Below are positions 48,728 through 60,769 of a DNA stretch of 64,000 nt, one piece after another. Numbering within the stretch: position 1 is the stretch's first letter; each line of letters opens with the position of its first letter. The stretch is taken from positions 816,058 through 880,057 of the forward strand of contig SZWC01000027.1 in assembly GCA_023375785.1 (NCBI GenBank), in the 5' to 3' direction. Below the pieces are notes generated by a model that searched no databases, had not been told where the DNA came from, and was given only the letters and a program-made list of their open reading frames with translations. Both the position numbers and the translations under genes were made by a program. The stretch comes from Penium margaritaceum (lineage: Eukaryota; Streptophyta; Zygnematophyceae; Desmidiales; Peniaceae).

Positions 48728-50132
48728 AGGATACCTGCGCCTGTGCTTGGGGTACCTGGGCCTGTCCCCAGGGTACCTAAGCCAGTGCCTAGGGTACCTC
48801 AGCTTGTGCCTAGGGTATGTGGGCCTCTGCTTAGGGTACCTGCGCGTTGCCTAGGGTACCTGTGCCTGTACCTAGGGTACCTGCGCCTGTGCCTAGGGTA
48901 CTTACGCCTGTGCCGAGGGTACCTGCGCCTATGCCTAGGGTACCTACACTTGTGCCTAGGATACCTGCGCCTGTGCTTAGGGTACATGCACCTGTCTCTA
49001 GGGTACCTGCGCCTGTGCCTAGTGTACCTCTGCCTGTGCTTAGGGTACCTGCGCCTGTGCCTAAGAGACCTACGCCTGTGCCTAGAATACCTGCCCCTGT
49101 GCCCATGGTACCTACGCATGTGCCTGGGGTTCCAACGCCTGTGCCTAGGGTACCTGCGCACGTACCTACGGTACCTGCGCCTCTGCCTAGGGTACCTGCG
49201 CCTGTCCCTAGGGTACCTACACCTGTGCCTAGGGTGCCTGCGCTTGTGCCTACGGTACCTGCGCCTGTGCTTAGAGTATGTGCGCTTGTCCCTAGGGTAC
49301 CTGCGCTTGTGCCTAGGGTACTTGCGCATGTGCCTAGGGCACCTCCGCCTGTGCCCAAGTTACCTGCGCCTATGCCTAGGGTACCTACGCGTGTGTCTAT
49401 GGTACTTGCGCCTATGTCCAGGTTACCTGTGCCTGTGCCTAGGGTATCTGCGCCTATCCCTAGGGTACCTGCGCCTGTGCCTAGGGAACCTGCGCCTATG
49501 CCCAGTTTACCTACGCCTGTGCCTAGGGTAGCTGCGCCTGTATCTAGGGTACCTACGTCTGTGTCTAAGGTACCTGCGCTAGTGCTTAGGGTACTTGCGC
49601 CTGTCCCCATGGTACATATACTTGTGCATAGGATACCTTGCTTGTGCCTAGTGTACCTGCGCGTGTGCACGGGTTACCTGTGCCTGTGCCTAGGGTACTT
49701 GCGCCTGTGCCTAGGGTACATGTGCGTGTGCCTAGGGTACCTGTGCCTGTACCGAGGTTACATGCACCTGTGCCTAGGGTACCGGCGCCTGTCCCTAGGG
49801 TACTTGCGCCTGTGCCTAGGGTACTTGCGCCTGTGCCTAGGGTACTTGCGCCTATACCTATGGTACATGCGCCTATGCTTAGGGTACATGTGCCTGTGCC
49901 TATGGTACGTGGGCCTTTGCTTACGGTACCTGCGCCTCTTCCTATGGTACCCGCGCCCGTGTCTAGGATACCTGTGCCTATTCCTAGGATACGTGCGCCT
50001 TTGCCTAGGTACCTACGCTTGTGCTTAGGGTACGTGTGCCCGTGCCTAGGGTACCTGCGCCTGTACTTAGGGTACCTGCGCCTATCCCTAGGGTACGTGC
50101 GCCTGTACATACGGTACCTGCGGCTGTGCTTA

Positions 50133-50158
50133 GGATACGTGAGGGTACTCACGTATCC
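50133..50158. repeat. 10-bp inverted repeat in array C
   Basis: GGATACGTGA and TCACGTATCC flank the 6-base loop GGGTAC. Confidence 0.9.
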
Positions 50159-50168
50159 CTCACGCGTC

Positions 50169-50190
50169 ACCCTAGGCATATGCCTAGGGT
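50169..50190. repeat. 22-bp perfect palindrome in array C
   Basis: ACCCTAGGCAT is followed directly by its reverse complement ATGCCTAGGGT. It returns the array to its previous orientation after the inverted repeat 10 bp upstream. Confidence 0.9.
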
Positions 50191-50595
50191 ACCTTTGCCT
50201 GTGCCTAGAATACCTGCGCTTGTGCCTATGGTACCTGCGCCTGTGCCTAGGGTATCTCCGCCTGTACCTAGGGTAACTGCGCCTATGCCTAGGGCACCTG
50301 CGTCTGTGCCTAGGGTACCTGCGCCTCTCTCTAGGGTACCTGCGCCTGTGCCATGGGTCCCTGCGCTTATGCCTAGGGTACCTTGGCCTGTGCTTGGGGT
50401 TCCTATGCCTGTGCCTAGGGTACCTGCGCCTGTGCTTAGGGTACTTGCGCCTGTGCCTAGGGTACCTGTGCCTGTGCCGAGGGTACTTGCGCCTATGCCT
50501 AGGGTACCTGCACTTGTCCCTAGGATACCTGCGGTTGTGCCTAGGGTACATGCGCCTGTGCATAGGGTACCTGCGCCTGTGCCTAGGGTACCTAC

Positions 50596-53500
50596 TACGT
50601 CACACGTTGGCACCAGCGCTTTAGACTTGGGTACGAGAGCTTCTTACTTTGGCACTAGATTATCACAGTTTGGCACAAGAGAGTCACAGTTTGGCTATAG
50701 AGCGTCACACTTTCGTACTAGAGCATCACACTTGGGCACTAGATTTTGAACTTTGACACTAGAGCGTCAGACTTTGACACTAGAGCATCACTCTTTGGCC
50801 ATGGAGTGTCACAATTTGGCACTAGAGCTTCACACATTGGCACAAGAGCGTCACTCCTTGGAAGTAGAGCGTCACACTTTGGCACTGAGTGTCACACTTT
50901 GGCACTAGAGCGTCACACTTTGGCACTAGATCATCACACTTTGGCACTAGAGATTCACACTTTGGCACTGGAGCGTCACACTTTGGCACAAGAGTGTCAC
51001 ACTCTACCACTAGAGTGTCACACACTTTGGCACTAGAGCTTCAGACTCTGGCACTAGAGCGTCAGACTTTTGCTCTACAACGACAAACTTTGGCACTAGA
51101 GTGTCACACTTTGGCACTACAGCTCTAAACATTGGCATTAGAGCATCATAATTTGGCACTAGAGTATCACACTTTGGCACTAGAGCGTCACACTTTGGCA
51201 CTAGATCCTCACACTTTGGCACTAGAGCATCACACTTTGGCACTCGAGCGTCACACGTTGGCACTAGAGCGCCACACTTTGGCAGTAGAGCGTCACACTT
51301 TAGCACTAGAGCGTCACACTTTGGCACTAGAGCGTCACATTGTGGCTCTAGACCTTCACACTTTGGTACTATTGCGTCACAATTTGGCACTACAGCGTCA
51401 CGCTTTGGCACTACAGTGTCACACTCTGGAACTAGAGCTCCAAACGTTGGCACTAGAGCGTCACACTTTGGCATTAGAGCTTCACACTTTGGCACTCAAG
51501 CGTCACACGTTGGCATTAGAGCATCACACTTTGGCACTAGAGAATCTCATTTTGGCACTAGAGATTCACACATTGGCACTAGAGCGTCACACTTTGGCAC
51601 TAGAGTTCCACACATTGGCATTAGAGAGTCACACTTTGACAATAGAGCGTCACATTTTGGCACTAGAGCGTCACACCTTTGCACTAGAGCTTTACACTTT
51701 GGCACTAGAGCGTCACTCCTTGGAACTAGAGCGTCACACTTTGGCACTAGAGTGTCACACTTTGGCACTAGAGTGTCACACTTTGGCACTAGATTTTCCA
51801 ATTTGGGCACTAGAGCGTCACATCTTGGCACTAGAGTATCTCACTTTGGCAATATAGTGTCGCACTTTGGAACTAGAGCGTTACACTTTGGCACTAGAGC
51901 GTCACACGCTGGTACTATAACGTCACACTTTGGAACACACGTGGGCACTAGAACGTCACAGTTAAGGACTAGAGTGTCACACTTTGGCACTAGAGCGTCA
52001 CACTTTGGCACTAGAGCTTCAAACTCTGGCAATAGAGTGTCAGACTTTCGTACTACAGTGTCACATATTTGAACTAGAGCGTCACACTTTGGCAATAGAG
52101 TATCACACTTTGGCACTAGAGCTCTACACTTTGGCAGTAGAGCGTCACACTTCGGCACTACAACGTCAAACTTTGGCACTAGACTTTCACACTTTGGCAC
52201 TAGAGCTCCAAACATTGGCATTAGATCATCACAATTTGGCAGTAGAGTGTCACACTTAGGCAATAGAGCGTCACACTTTGGCACTAGAGCCTCACACTTT
52301 GGCACTAGAGTGTTACCTTTTGGCACTCGAGCGTCACACGTTGGCACTAGAGCATCACACCTTGGAACTAGAGCGTCACACTTTAGCACTAGAGCGTCAC
52401 ACATTGGCACTAGAGCGTCGCAGTTTGGCTCAAGCGATTCACATTTTGGCACTAGAGCGTCATACTTTGGCACTAGACCTTCACACTTTGGCAGTAGAGC
52501 ATCACACTTTGGCATTAGAGCGTCACACTTTGGCACTGTAACATCACAATTTTGTAGTAGAGCTCTACATTTTGACAATATAGCATCACATCTTGGCACT
52601 ACAGCGTCACACTTTGGCACTAGAGCGTCACACTCTGGAACTAGAGTTCCAAACAGTGGCAATATAGCGTCACACTTTGGCACTAGAGCTCCACACTTTG
52701 GAACTCAAGCGTCACACGTTGGCACTAGAGCATCACACTTTGGCACTAGAGCATCACACTTTGGCACTAGAGCTTCACACCTTGGCACTAGAGCGTCACA
52801 CTTTGGCAATAGAGTCCACACTTTGGCATGAAAGAGTCACACTTTGACACTAGAGTGTCACACTTTTGTACTAGAGTGTCACACGTTTGCACTTGAGCTT
52901 CACACGTTCGCACTAGAGCGTCACTCCTTGGAACTAGAGCATCACACTTTCGCACTAGAGTGTCACACTTTGGCACTAGAGTGTCACACTTTGGCACTAG
53001 AGATTCGAACTTGGGTACTAGAGCATCACATTTTGGCACTAAAGCATCTCACTTTGGCAATAGAGTATTGCACTTTGAAACTAGAGCGTTACACTTTGGC
53101 ACTAGAGCGTCACACGCTCGTACCAGAGCATCACAATTTCCCACTAGAGCATCACACTTTTGGCAGTAGAGAAACACACTTTGGCACTAGTGCATCACAC
53201 TTTGGGACTAGAGTGTCACACTTTGGCACTAGAGCTTCACACTCTGGCAATACATCGTCAGACTTTGGCACTACAACGTCACACTTTGGCATTAGAGCAT
53301 CACAGTTTGGCACTATAGCATCACAGTTTGGCACTAAAGCTCTACACTTTGGCACTAGAGGGTGACACGTTTGCACTAAAGCGTCATGCTTTGGCACTAG
53401 AGCATCACACTTTGGCACTCGAGCTCCAAACGTTGGCATAAGAGCGTCACAATTTGGCACTAGAGCGTCATACTTTGGTACTAGAGCATCACACGTCTGG

Positions 53501-56500
53501 CACAAGAGCATCACACTTTGGCACTAGACCTTCATACTTTGGCACTAGAACGTCATACTTTGGCACTATATCGTCACACTTTGGCACTAGAGCATCACAC
53601 CTGGGCACTAGAGCTTCATACGTTGGTACTAGAGCGTCACACTTTGGTACTAGATTGTCCCAGTTCGGAACTAGAGCGTCACACATTTGCACTAGAGCGT
53701 TACACTTTGGCACTTGAGCGTCACATTTTGGCACTTGAGCAACACACTTTGGCACTAGAGCTTCAAAATCTGGCACTACAGCACCATACATTAGCACTAG
53801 AGCTTGACACGTTGGCACCATAGCATTAAACGTTGGCAATAGAGCTTCGCACTTTGGCAATAGAGCGTCACAATTTGGAACTAAATCGTCCCACTTTTGC
53901 ACTACAGCGTTACATAATGGAACTAGAGCATCACACATTGGCACTAGAGTTTCGAACTTTGGCACTAGAGCATCACACTTTGGCACTAGAGCGTCACACT
54001 TTGACACAAGAGCTTCAAACTTTGGCACTAGAACTTCACTCTCATGCACAAGAGCGTCATACTTTGGCACTAGAGCATCACACTTTGGTACTAGATTGTC
54101 ACTCTTGGGCACTAGAGCGTCACCCTTTGGTACAAGAGCGTCACACTTTGGGACTAGAGCATCACACTTTGGCACTAGGGCGTCACACATTGGCACTAGA
54201 GCGTCACACTTTGGCACTAGAGCGTCACACTTTAGTACTAGAGCGTCTCACTTTGGCTCTAGCGCTTCACACTTTGGAACTAGAGCGTCACACTATGGCA
54301 CTAGACCTTCATACTTTCGCACTAGAGCGTCACACTTGGGCACTAGAGCTTCACACTTTGGCACTAGAGCGTCACACTCACAGGAGAGTCACACTTTCGC
54401 AATAAAGCGTCACACTTTCGTACTAATGCTTCACACTTGAACACTATAGTTTCGAACCTTGGCACTAGAGCGTCACACTTTGGTACTAGAGCATCACCTT
54501 TTGGCACTAGAGCATCACACTTTGGCACTAGAGCGTCGCACTCTGGTACTATAGCATCACACTTTGGCAGTAGAGCTCCACACTTTGGCACTATAGCATC
54601 ACACTTTGGCACTACAGAATCACACTTTGGCACTAGAGCATCACACTATGGAACTAGAGCTCCAAACGTTCGGACTGGAGCGTCATACTTTGACATTAGA
54701 GCTTCACACTTTGGCACTCGAGCGTCACATGTTGGTATTAGAGGATCACAATTTGGCACTAGAGCATCACACTTTGGCACTAAAGCTTCACACATTGGCA
54801 CTAGAGCGTCACATTCTGACACTAGAGTTTCACACTTTGGCACTAGATAGTCACACTTTGACACTAGAGCGTCACACTTTGGCACTAGAGCATCACACTT
54901 TTGCATTAGGGCTTCATACTATGGCACTAGAGCATCACTCCTTGGAACAAGAGTGTCACACTTTGGGACTAGAGTGTCACACTTTGGCACTTGAGTGTCA
55001 CACCTTGGCACTAGAGTTTTGGACTTGGGCACTAGAGCGTCACAATTTAGCACTAGAGCATCTCACTTTTGCAATAGAGTGTCGCACTCTGGAACTAGAG
55101 CGTCACACTTTGGCACTAGAGCATCACAGGCTGGTACTATAGCGTCACACTCTGGCACTATAGCATCACACTTTGGTACTAGAGAAACACACTTAGGCAC
55201 TAGAGCGCCATACTTTAGGACTAAAGCGTCATACTTTGGCACTAGAGCGTCACACTTTGGCACTAGAGCTTCACACTTTGGAACTAGAGCGTCACACTTT
55301 GGCACTACAGCGTCACACTTTGGCATTAGAGCTCCACCCTTTGGCACTATAGCGTCACAGTTTGGCACTATAGCGTCATACTTTGGCACTAGAGCATGAC
55401 ACTTTGGAACTAGAGCTTCAAACGTTGGCACTATAGCGTCACACTTTGGCACTAAAGCTTCACACTTTGGCACTGGAGCGTCACACTTTTGCATTAGACC
55501 ATCACACATTGGCACTAGAGCATCACACTTTAGCACTCAAGCTTCACACATTAGCACTAGAGCATCACACTTTGGCACTAGACTTCCACACTTTGGCACT
55601 AGAGCGTCACACGTTGATACTCGAGCGTCACACTTTGGCTCTAGAGCGTCACAATTTGGTACTAGGGGTCCATACTTTGGCACTAGAGCATCACACTTTG
55701 GCACTAGCGATTCACACTTTGGCACTAGAGCGTCACACTTTGGCACTACAGCGTCACACTTTGGCACTAGAGCGAAACACACTTTGGCACTAGAGCTTCA
55801 AACTCTGGCACTAGAGGGTCAGACGTTGGCACTATAGCGTCACACTTTGGCACGAGAGCGTCACACTTTGGCACTAAAGCTCCAAACATTGGCAAAAGAG
55901 CATCAGGATTTGGCACTAGAGTGTCACACTTTGGCACTAGAGCGTCATACTTTGGCACTAGAGACTCACACTTTGGCACTAGAGCATCAAACTTTGGCAC
56001 TAGAGAGTCTTCCTTTGGCACAAGAGCATCACACTTTGAGACTGGAGCGTCACACTTTGGCACTTGAATGTCACACTTTGGCACTATAGCGTCACACTTT
56101 GGCACTAGAGCGTCACACTTTGGCACTAGAGCGCCAGACTTTGGTACTTAAGCTTCACACTTTGGCACTAGAGCGTCACAATGTGGCTCTAGACCTTCAT
56201 AAATTGGTACTAGAGTGTCACACTTTGGCACTAGAGCGTCATACTTTGGTACTAGAGCCTCACACTTTTGCAGTATAGTCTCGCACTTTGGAACTAAAGA
56301 GTCATACTTTGGCATTGGAGCATCATACTTTGGTACTAAAGCGTCACACTTAGGCACTAAAGCGTCGCACTTTTTCACTTGAAATTCACACTCGAGCACA
56401 AGAGCGTCACACTTTGGCACTATAGTGTAACACTTTGGCACTAGAGCGCACACTTTGGCACTAGAGCTACAAACTTTGGCACCAGAGCATCAGACTTGAG

Positions 56501-58050
56501 CACTACAGCGTCACACTTTGGCACTAGAGCGTCACACTTCGGCACTAGAGCATCACACTTTGGCACTAGAGTTCCAAACTTTGGCGATAAAGTCTCACAC
56601 TTTGGCACTACAGCGTCACACGTTGGCACTATAGCGTCACACGTTCGCACTAGAGCGTCACACTTTGGTACTAGAGTGTCACATGTTAGCACTAGAGCGT
56701 CACACTTTGGCAGTAGAGCGTCTCACTTTGGCTCTAGCGCTTCACACTTTGGCACTAGAGCGTCACAATATGGCACTAGACCTTCACACTTTGGCACTAG
56801 AGCGTCACACTTGGACACTAGAGCTTCACACTTTGGCACTAGAGCGTCACACTTTGGCTCACGAGAGTCACACTTTCGCAATAGAGCATCCCACTTCCGT
56901 ACTAAAGCATCACACTTGGGCTTTATAGTTCCAAACTTTGGTACTAGAGCGTCAAACTTTGGCACTAGAGCATCACTCGTTGGCACTAGAGCGTCACACT
57001 TTGGCAGTGGAGCATCACACTTTGGCACTATAGCATCACACATTGGCACTAGAGCTCCACATTGTGGCACTATAGCGTCATACTTTGGCACTAGAGCGTC
57101 ACACTTTGGCACTATATCGTTACACTCTGGATCTAGAGCTCCAAACGTTGGCACTAGAGGGTCACATCTTGGCACTAGATCTTCACACTTTGGCACTCGA
57201 GCGTCACACGTTGGCACTACAGCATCACACTTTGGCACTAGAGCATCACACTTTGGCACTAGAGCTTCACACTTTGGCACTAGAGCGTCACACTTTGGCA
57301 CTAGAGTTCCACACTTTGGCATTAGAGCATCACACTTTGACACTGGAGTGTCACACTTTGGCACAAGGGTGACACACTTTAGAACTAAAGTTTTGAAATT
57401 GGGTACTAGAGCGTCACATTTTGGCACTAGAGCATGTCACTTTGGCAATAGAGTGTTACACTTTGGAACTAGAGCGTCACACTTTGACACTAGAGGGTCA
57501 CACGCTGGTACTAGAGCGTCACACTTTGGCACTAGAGCATCAGACTTTGGCACTAGAGAAACACACTTTGGCACTAGAGCGTCACACGTTATGACCAGAG
57601 TGTCACACTTTGGCACTAGAGCATCACACTTTGGCACTAGAGCTTCAAACTGTGGCATTAGAGTGTCAGACTTTGCCACTAGAGCGTCACACTTTGGCAC
57701 TAGAGCATCATACTTTGGCATTAGAGCTCTACAGTTTGGCACTAGAGCGTCACACTTTGGCACTACAGAGTCACACTTTGGCACTAGAGGATCACACATT
57801 GGCACTAGAGCTCCAAACTTTGGCATTTGTTCATCACAATATGGCACTAGAGCGTCACACTTTGGCACTAAAGCGTCACACGCTTGGCACTATAGCATCA
57901 CACTTTGGCACTAGACCTTCACACTTTGGCACTAGAACGTCACACTTTGGCACTAGATTGTCACACTTTGGCACTAGAGCGTCACACCTTGGCACTAGAG
58001 CTTCATACATTGGTACTAGAGCATCACACTTTCGCACTAGAGTGTCCCAG
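50596..58050 (-). repeat. Array B, inverted block next to the Ty3 relic
   Basis: About 355 copies of the B monomer in the same orientation as 15482-37188. The off-length marker unit with its following GAGCATCACAC, GACCTTCACAC (or CATAC) and GAACGTCA units recurs near 53491 and 57877. This shows common origin with the other B blocks. No gene is seen. Confidence 0.95.
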
Positions 58051-58284
58051 TGGTCCTGAGTTGGCTCCGCGGCTCATAGAAGAGTTTACCAGAGCCAATC
58101 ATCACCTCCAGACTGTTGGCATCTCCCTCGCCTGGACCACTCCACCCACGGTACCCAGAACATCCGATGTGTCGTGGAAGAGGCTCCACCAGGATTGACC
58201 ATGGAGGAGATGGACTGGAGTTCGACACCACAACCACAGGAACCACGTCGCCGCGATGGACGCCACTACGAAGTGGCCTGATCC

Positions 58285-58566
58285 GTGATCTCGATATGCG
58301 GCCGCAAGTTCCTTGCCATTATCAACACAGGGGCAACCCACACTACCGTGACCCTCCGCATCTTGTGCCTCGTTGGATGGATAGACCGCATCCTTCCCAC
58401 GCATCGGCTGTTCAGCAATTCTGCAGGCGGAATGGATTACGGGGATAGAGAAGTACGGGGCTTACCTTTGCAGGCGGGCTCTCTTCACAAACCAATGGAT
58501 GTCCAAGTCACTCAGGCCCAGACCTACGATGTTCTCTTGGTCATGGAGTATCTCCTCCCGTGGTAG
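58285..58566 (+). pseudogene. Retropepsin-type aspartic protease remnant
   Basis: A 93-codon frame with the layout of a retroviral-type aspartic protease, the enzyme that processes retroelement polyproteins. The flap-side motif appears as FLAIINTGATHT (residues 9-20), where the catalytic Asp of D-T-G/S-A is replaced by Asn14 (codon at 58324-58326). The C-terminal YDVLLVMEYLL (81-91) fits the conserved helix before the domain end. The frame stops at TAG 58564-58566 but continues recognisably in the same frame afterwards (GNLLFSVG and onward). The upstream TGA at 58279 separates it from a Pro/Arg-rich frame (58060-58278) that may be the end of gag. The loss of Asp implies an inactive enzyme. 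Confidence 0.75.
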
Positions 58567-58866
58567 GGAAACCTCCTGTTTTCCGTGGGTGTCATGCAAC
58601 TCACATTTGCTACGGGCACGAAAGAGTACGCCCTCATCACCGTGGGCGATCGAGTCACGGTGCCAGTAACCGGGGCCTCACCCTTCCCCCTCTCAGATGC
58701 GGCGTAGGAGGATGCACACGCACGATCCTCGAACACCCAAGCACCCGCGGTGGCCACTTTGGACGCAGAGCTGATTCCTGTTGAAGAATGGCGTGAACTC
58801 TCCGCGGATCATGCAAAACCCGGGGTGCGTATGAGCCATCTAGAGCTATGGTAGCAAAGTGAACAA

Positions 58867-59991
58867 GTGTTTGGCCATGGCCTTCCCCTGGACGACAACG
58901 ACGAGTTCTACCCCATCCGCGACCAACTGCCACCTCCGCCCCCGCGGTGGGACCACATCCTTCACCCTCGCCTCTCACCAGCACAAAAGCATGACTTCCA
59001 AGAGCTGTTGGACTCCTTTGCCGACATCTTCGATGGATCGGCCACAGACCTTGGAGCGGTCAACGCCTTCCACGTCATCAACACCGGCACGGCTGTCGCA
59101 ATCAAAAAAAAAGTTTGCCGGATCCTCCCGGACCAAGAACAGATCATCAACAAAGGTCTCGCGGAACTGAAGGCGCAGTATGTGATAATTCCCATTGTCA
59201 GCCCCTGGCGTGCCAGCTTGGTCATTTTCGGCAAGCCGGACGGGTCCAAACGCTTCTGCGTGGACTTCCGTGACCTCAACCGCATCACGGAAGAAGATGC
59301 CTACCCCATGCCGTTGATCGTCGACATCGAGGAGTGCCAGCAGGGAAGCGGTTGGTTCACAACAATCGACGTCAACGTGGCCTTTCACGCCGTCCCCATG
59401 CACCCGGATTCCATTGCCAAGACAGCTTTTGTCACTCCCAAGGGCCTGTACGCCTTCACATGCATGCCTTTCAGACTCCGCACCACCAGGGCTACATTCC
59501 TACGTGTAATATATCATACTCTTCACGGCATCCCCAACGTGAGCTGCTACATCGACGACATCATGGTCGCGACTCACAGCTTTACGGACCTCTTATCCTC
59601 CCTCTCCGCCGTCTTATCGGCTCTTCGTGCTGCTGACCTCAAGCTCAAGGCTGCCAAATGTTCCATCGGTGCCGGGGAGATGGAATTTCTGGGATTCGTC
59701 ATGAGTGCCAAGGACATCAAAAATCGCGGCCGTCGAGGAGTGGCGCCAACCCACTACTGCGGGCAGGTGAAGATCTTTCTCGGATTTGTCTCCTTCTACC
59801 GCATGTTTGTCCGCGACCACGCCCGCATCATCCGCCCACTACAGCAGCTAACACATCAATACAGCCCCTTCCAATGGACGTCGGAGTGCACCACTGCTTG
59901 GGTGGAGATCAAGCATCGACTTGTCACCACGCCCATGCTTGAATTCCCAGACTTCAATCTCCCCTTCTCCATCACCACCGACTGGTCTTAG
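58867..59991 (+). pseudogene. Ty3/Gypsy reverse transcriptase remnant
   Basis: A 374-codon uninterrupted stretch. The RT domain runs from about residue 75 to 280, with LVIFGKPDGSKRFCVDFRDLN (118-138, split as LVIFGKPDGSKR and FCVDFRDLN), FTTIDV (D168) and YIDD (228-231). All three catalytic aspartates are therefore present. MPFRL (200-204) replaces the usual MPFGL. FLGFV at 304-308 and RPLQQL at 323-328 belong to the connection region. Residues about 285-298 do not fit the family, and the +1 frame does, so a pair of compensating frameshifts is likely. The first codon is an arbitrary GTG following the in-frame TAG at 58852; the true protein began upstream in the protease. It ends at TAG 59989, at the start of RNase H. 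Confidence 0.88.
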
Positions 59992-60333
59992 GACGGCCTC
60001 AGCGCCGTGCTCTCGCAGTCGATCTAGGAGCCCGTTAGGCGCGTTATTGCATATGCCAGCCGCGCCCTCACCGACGGTGAGCGCAACTACCCACCGGTGA
60101 AAGGCGAGTGCTTTGCCGTGTTATGGGCCCTCCAACACTTCCGCGACTACATCAAGAACGGCAAGCCCTTCGCGGTCCTCACTGATCACCAAGCACTGCA
60201 ATGGCTACTCATGACGCAGAACCATGAGGGCACCCTGGCCAAGTGGGTCCTCCTTTTGCAGAATTACAACTTGAAAATCAAATACCAACCCGCGCTTGCC
60301 AATCGAAACGTGGATGCTCTCAGCCGTCTCCCT
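59968..60333 (+). pseudogene. Ty3-type RNase H remnant
   Basis: Continues in the RT frame and degrades RNA in RNA:DNA hybrids in the intact family. The catalytic set is visible: D in TDWS (59980-59982), E in KGECFAVLWAL (60106-60108) and D in LTDHQAL (60184-60186). The domain ends at NVDALSR (60307-60327), typical of the Ty3 boundary with the tether. Two TAG codons (59989 and 60025) interrupt its first 20 residues, between WS and DG and between SI and EP. Beyond 60333 the frame stays open to TGA 60745 in Pro/Ser-rich sequence with no integrase zinc finger. Confidence 0.82.
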
Positions 60334-60769
60334 CGCGCTGACTGGCCGCACTCCGCAGACACGCGGGACAACCTCCCGGACTCCCCTCCTGCAGCTGCTA
60401 TCCGAGCAGACGCCGAGCCTCAATGGGATGGCGTCGCTCACGAGTTCACTGGTGAAGAATCCATGGCCGTGTACCAGCTCTTGTCGAAGTTGGAGCCAGC
60501 CAAGTCATTGGCCACTACGGAGACCCTTCATGCCTCCATGCCACTCGTCTCCAGCTTGCCCGCCGCTTCAACCCCACAATCAGTGGATGGACACTCGCGG
60601 AGATCGTGGCACATCTTCCCCCTCGCGCTTCCCTGTCACACTCCCGCCAGACTCCCGCTACTACGTTGGTTGCCACCATTCCTCCAACACTGTTCACCAC
60701 GCCCTCTGCCTCCCCTCTCCTCGAAACACATCATCCCCTTTCCTTGATCGACTTTCTTTTTCACTCCCC

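Larger units (their letters stand above)
48718..50595 (-). repeat. Array C, inverted block
   Basis: About 89 reverse copies of the C monomer. They are interrupted at 50133-50190 by two nested palindromes and a stretch that departs from the monomer (CTCACGCGTCAC). The block ends at GGGTACCTACTACG, where array B begins. Confidence 0.94.

Noticed and set aside
15482-58050. CRISPR-like array
   Set aside because: Repeats are directly contiguous at 10-21 bp with no unique spacers, no cas genes, and a eukaryotic telomere at the end.
58116-58448. 110-codon frame overlapping the protease remnant in another frame
   Set aside because: Shadow of the pol frame, with Pro/Arg/His-rich composition and no domain.
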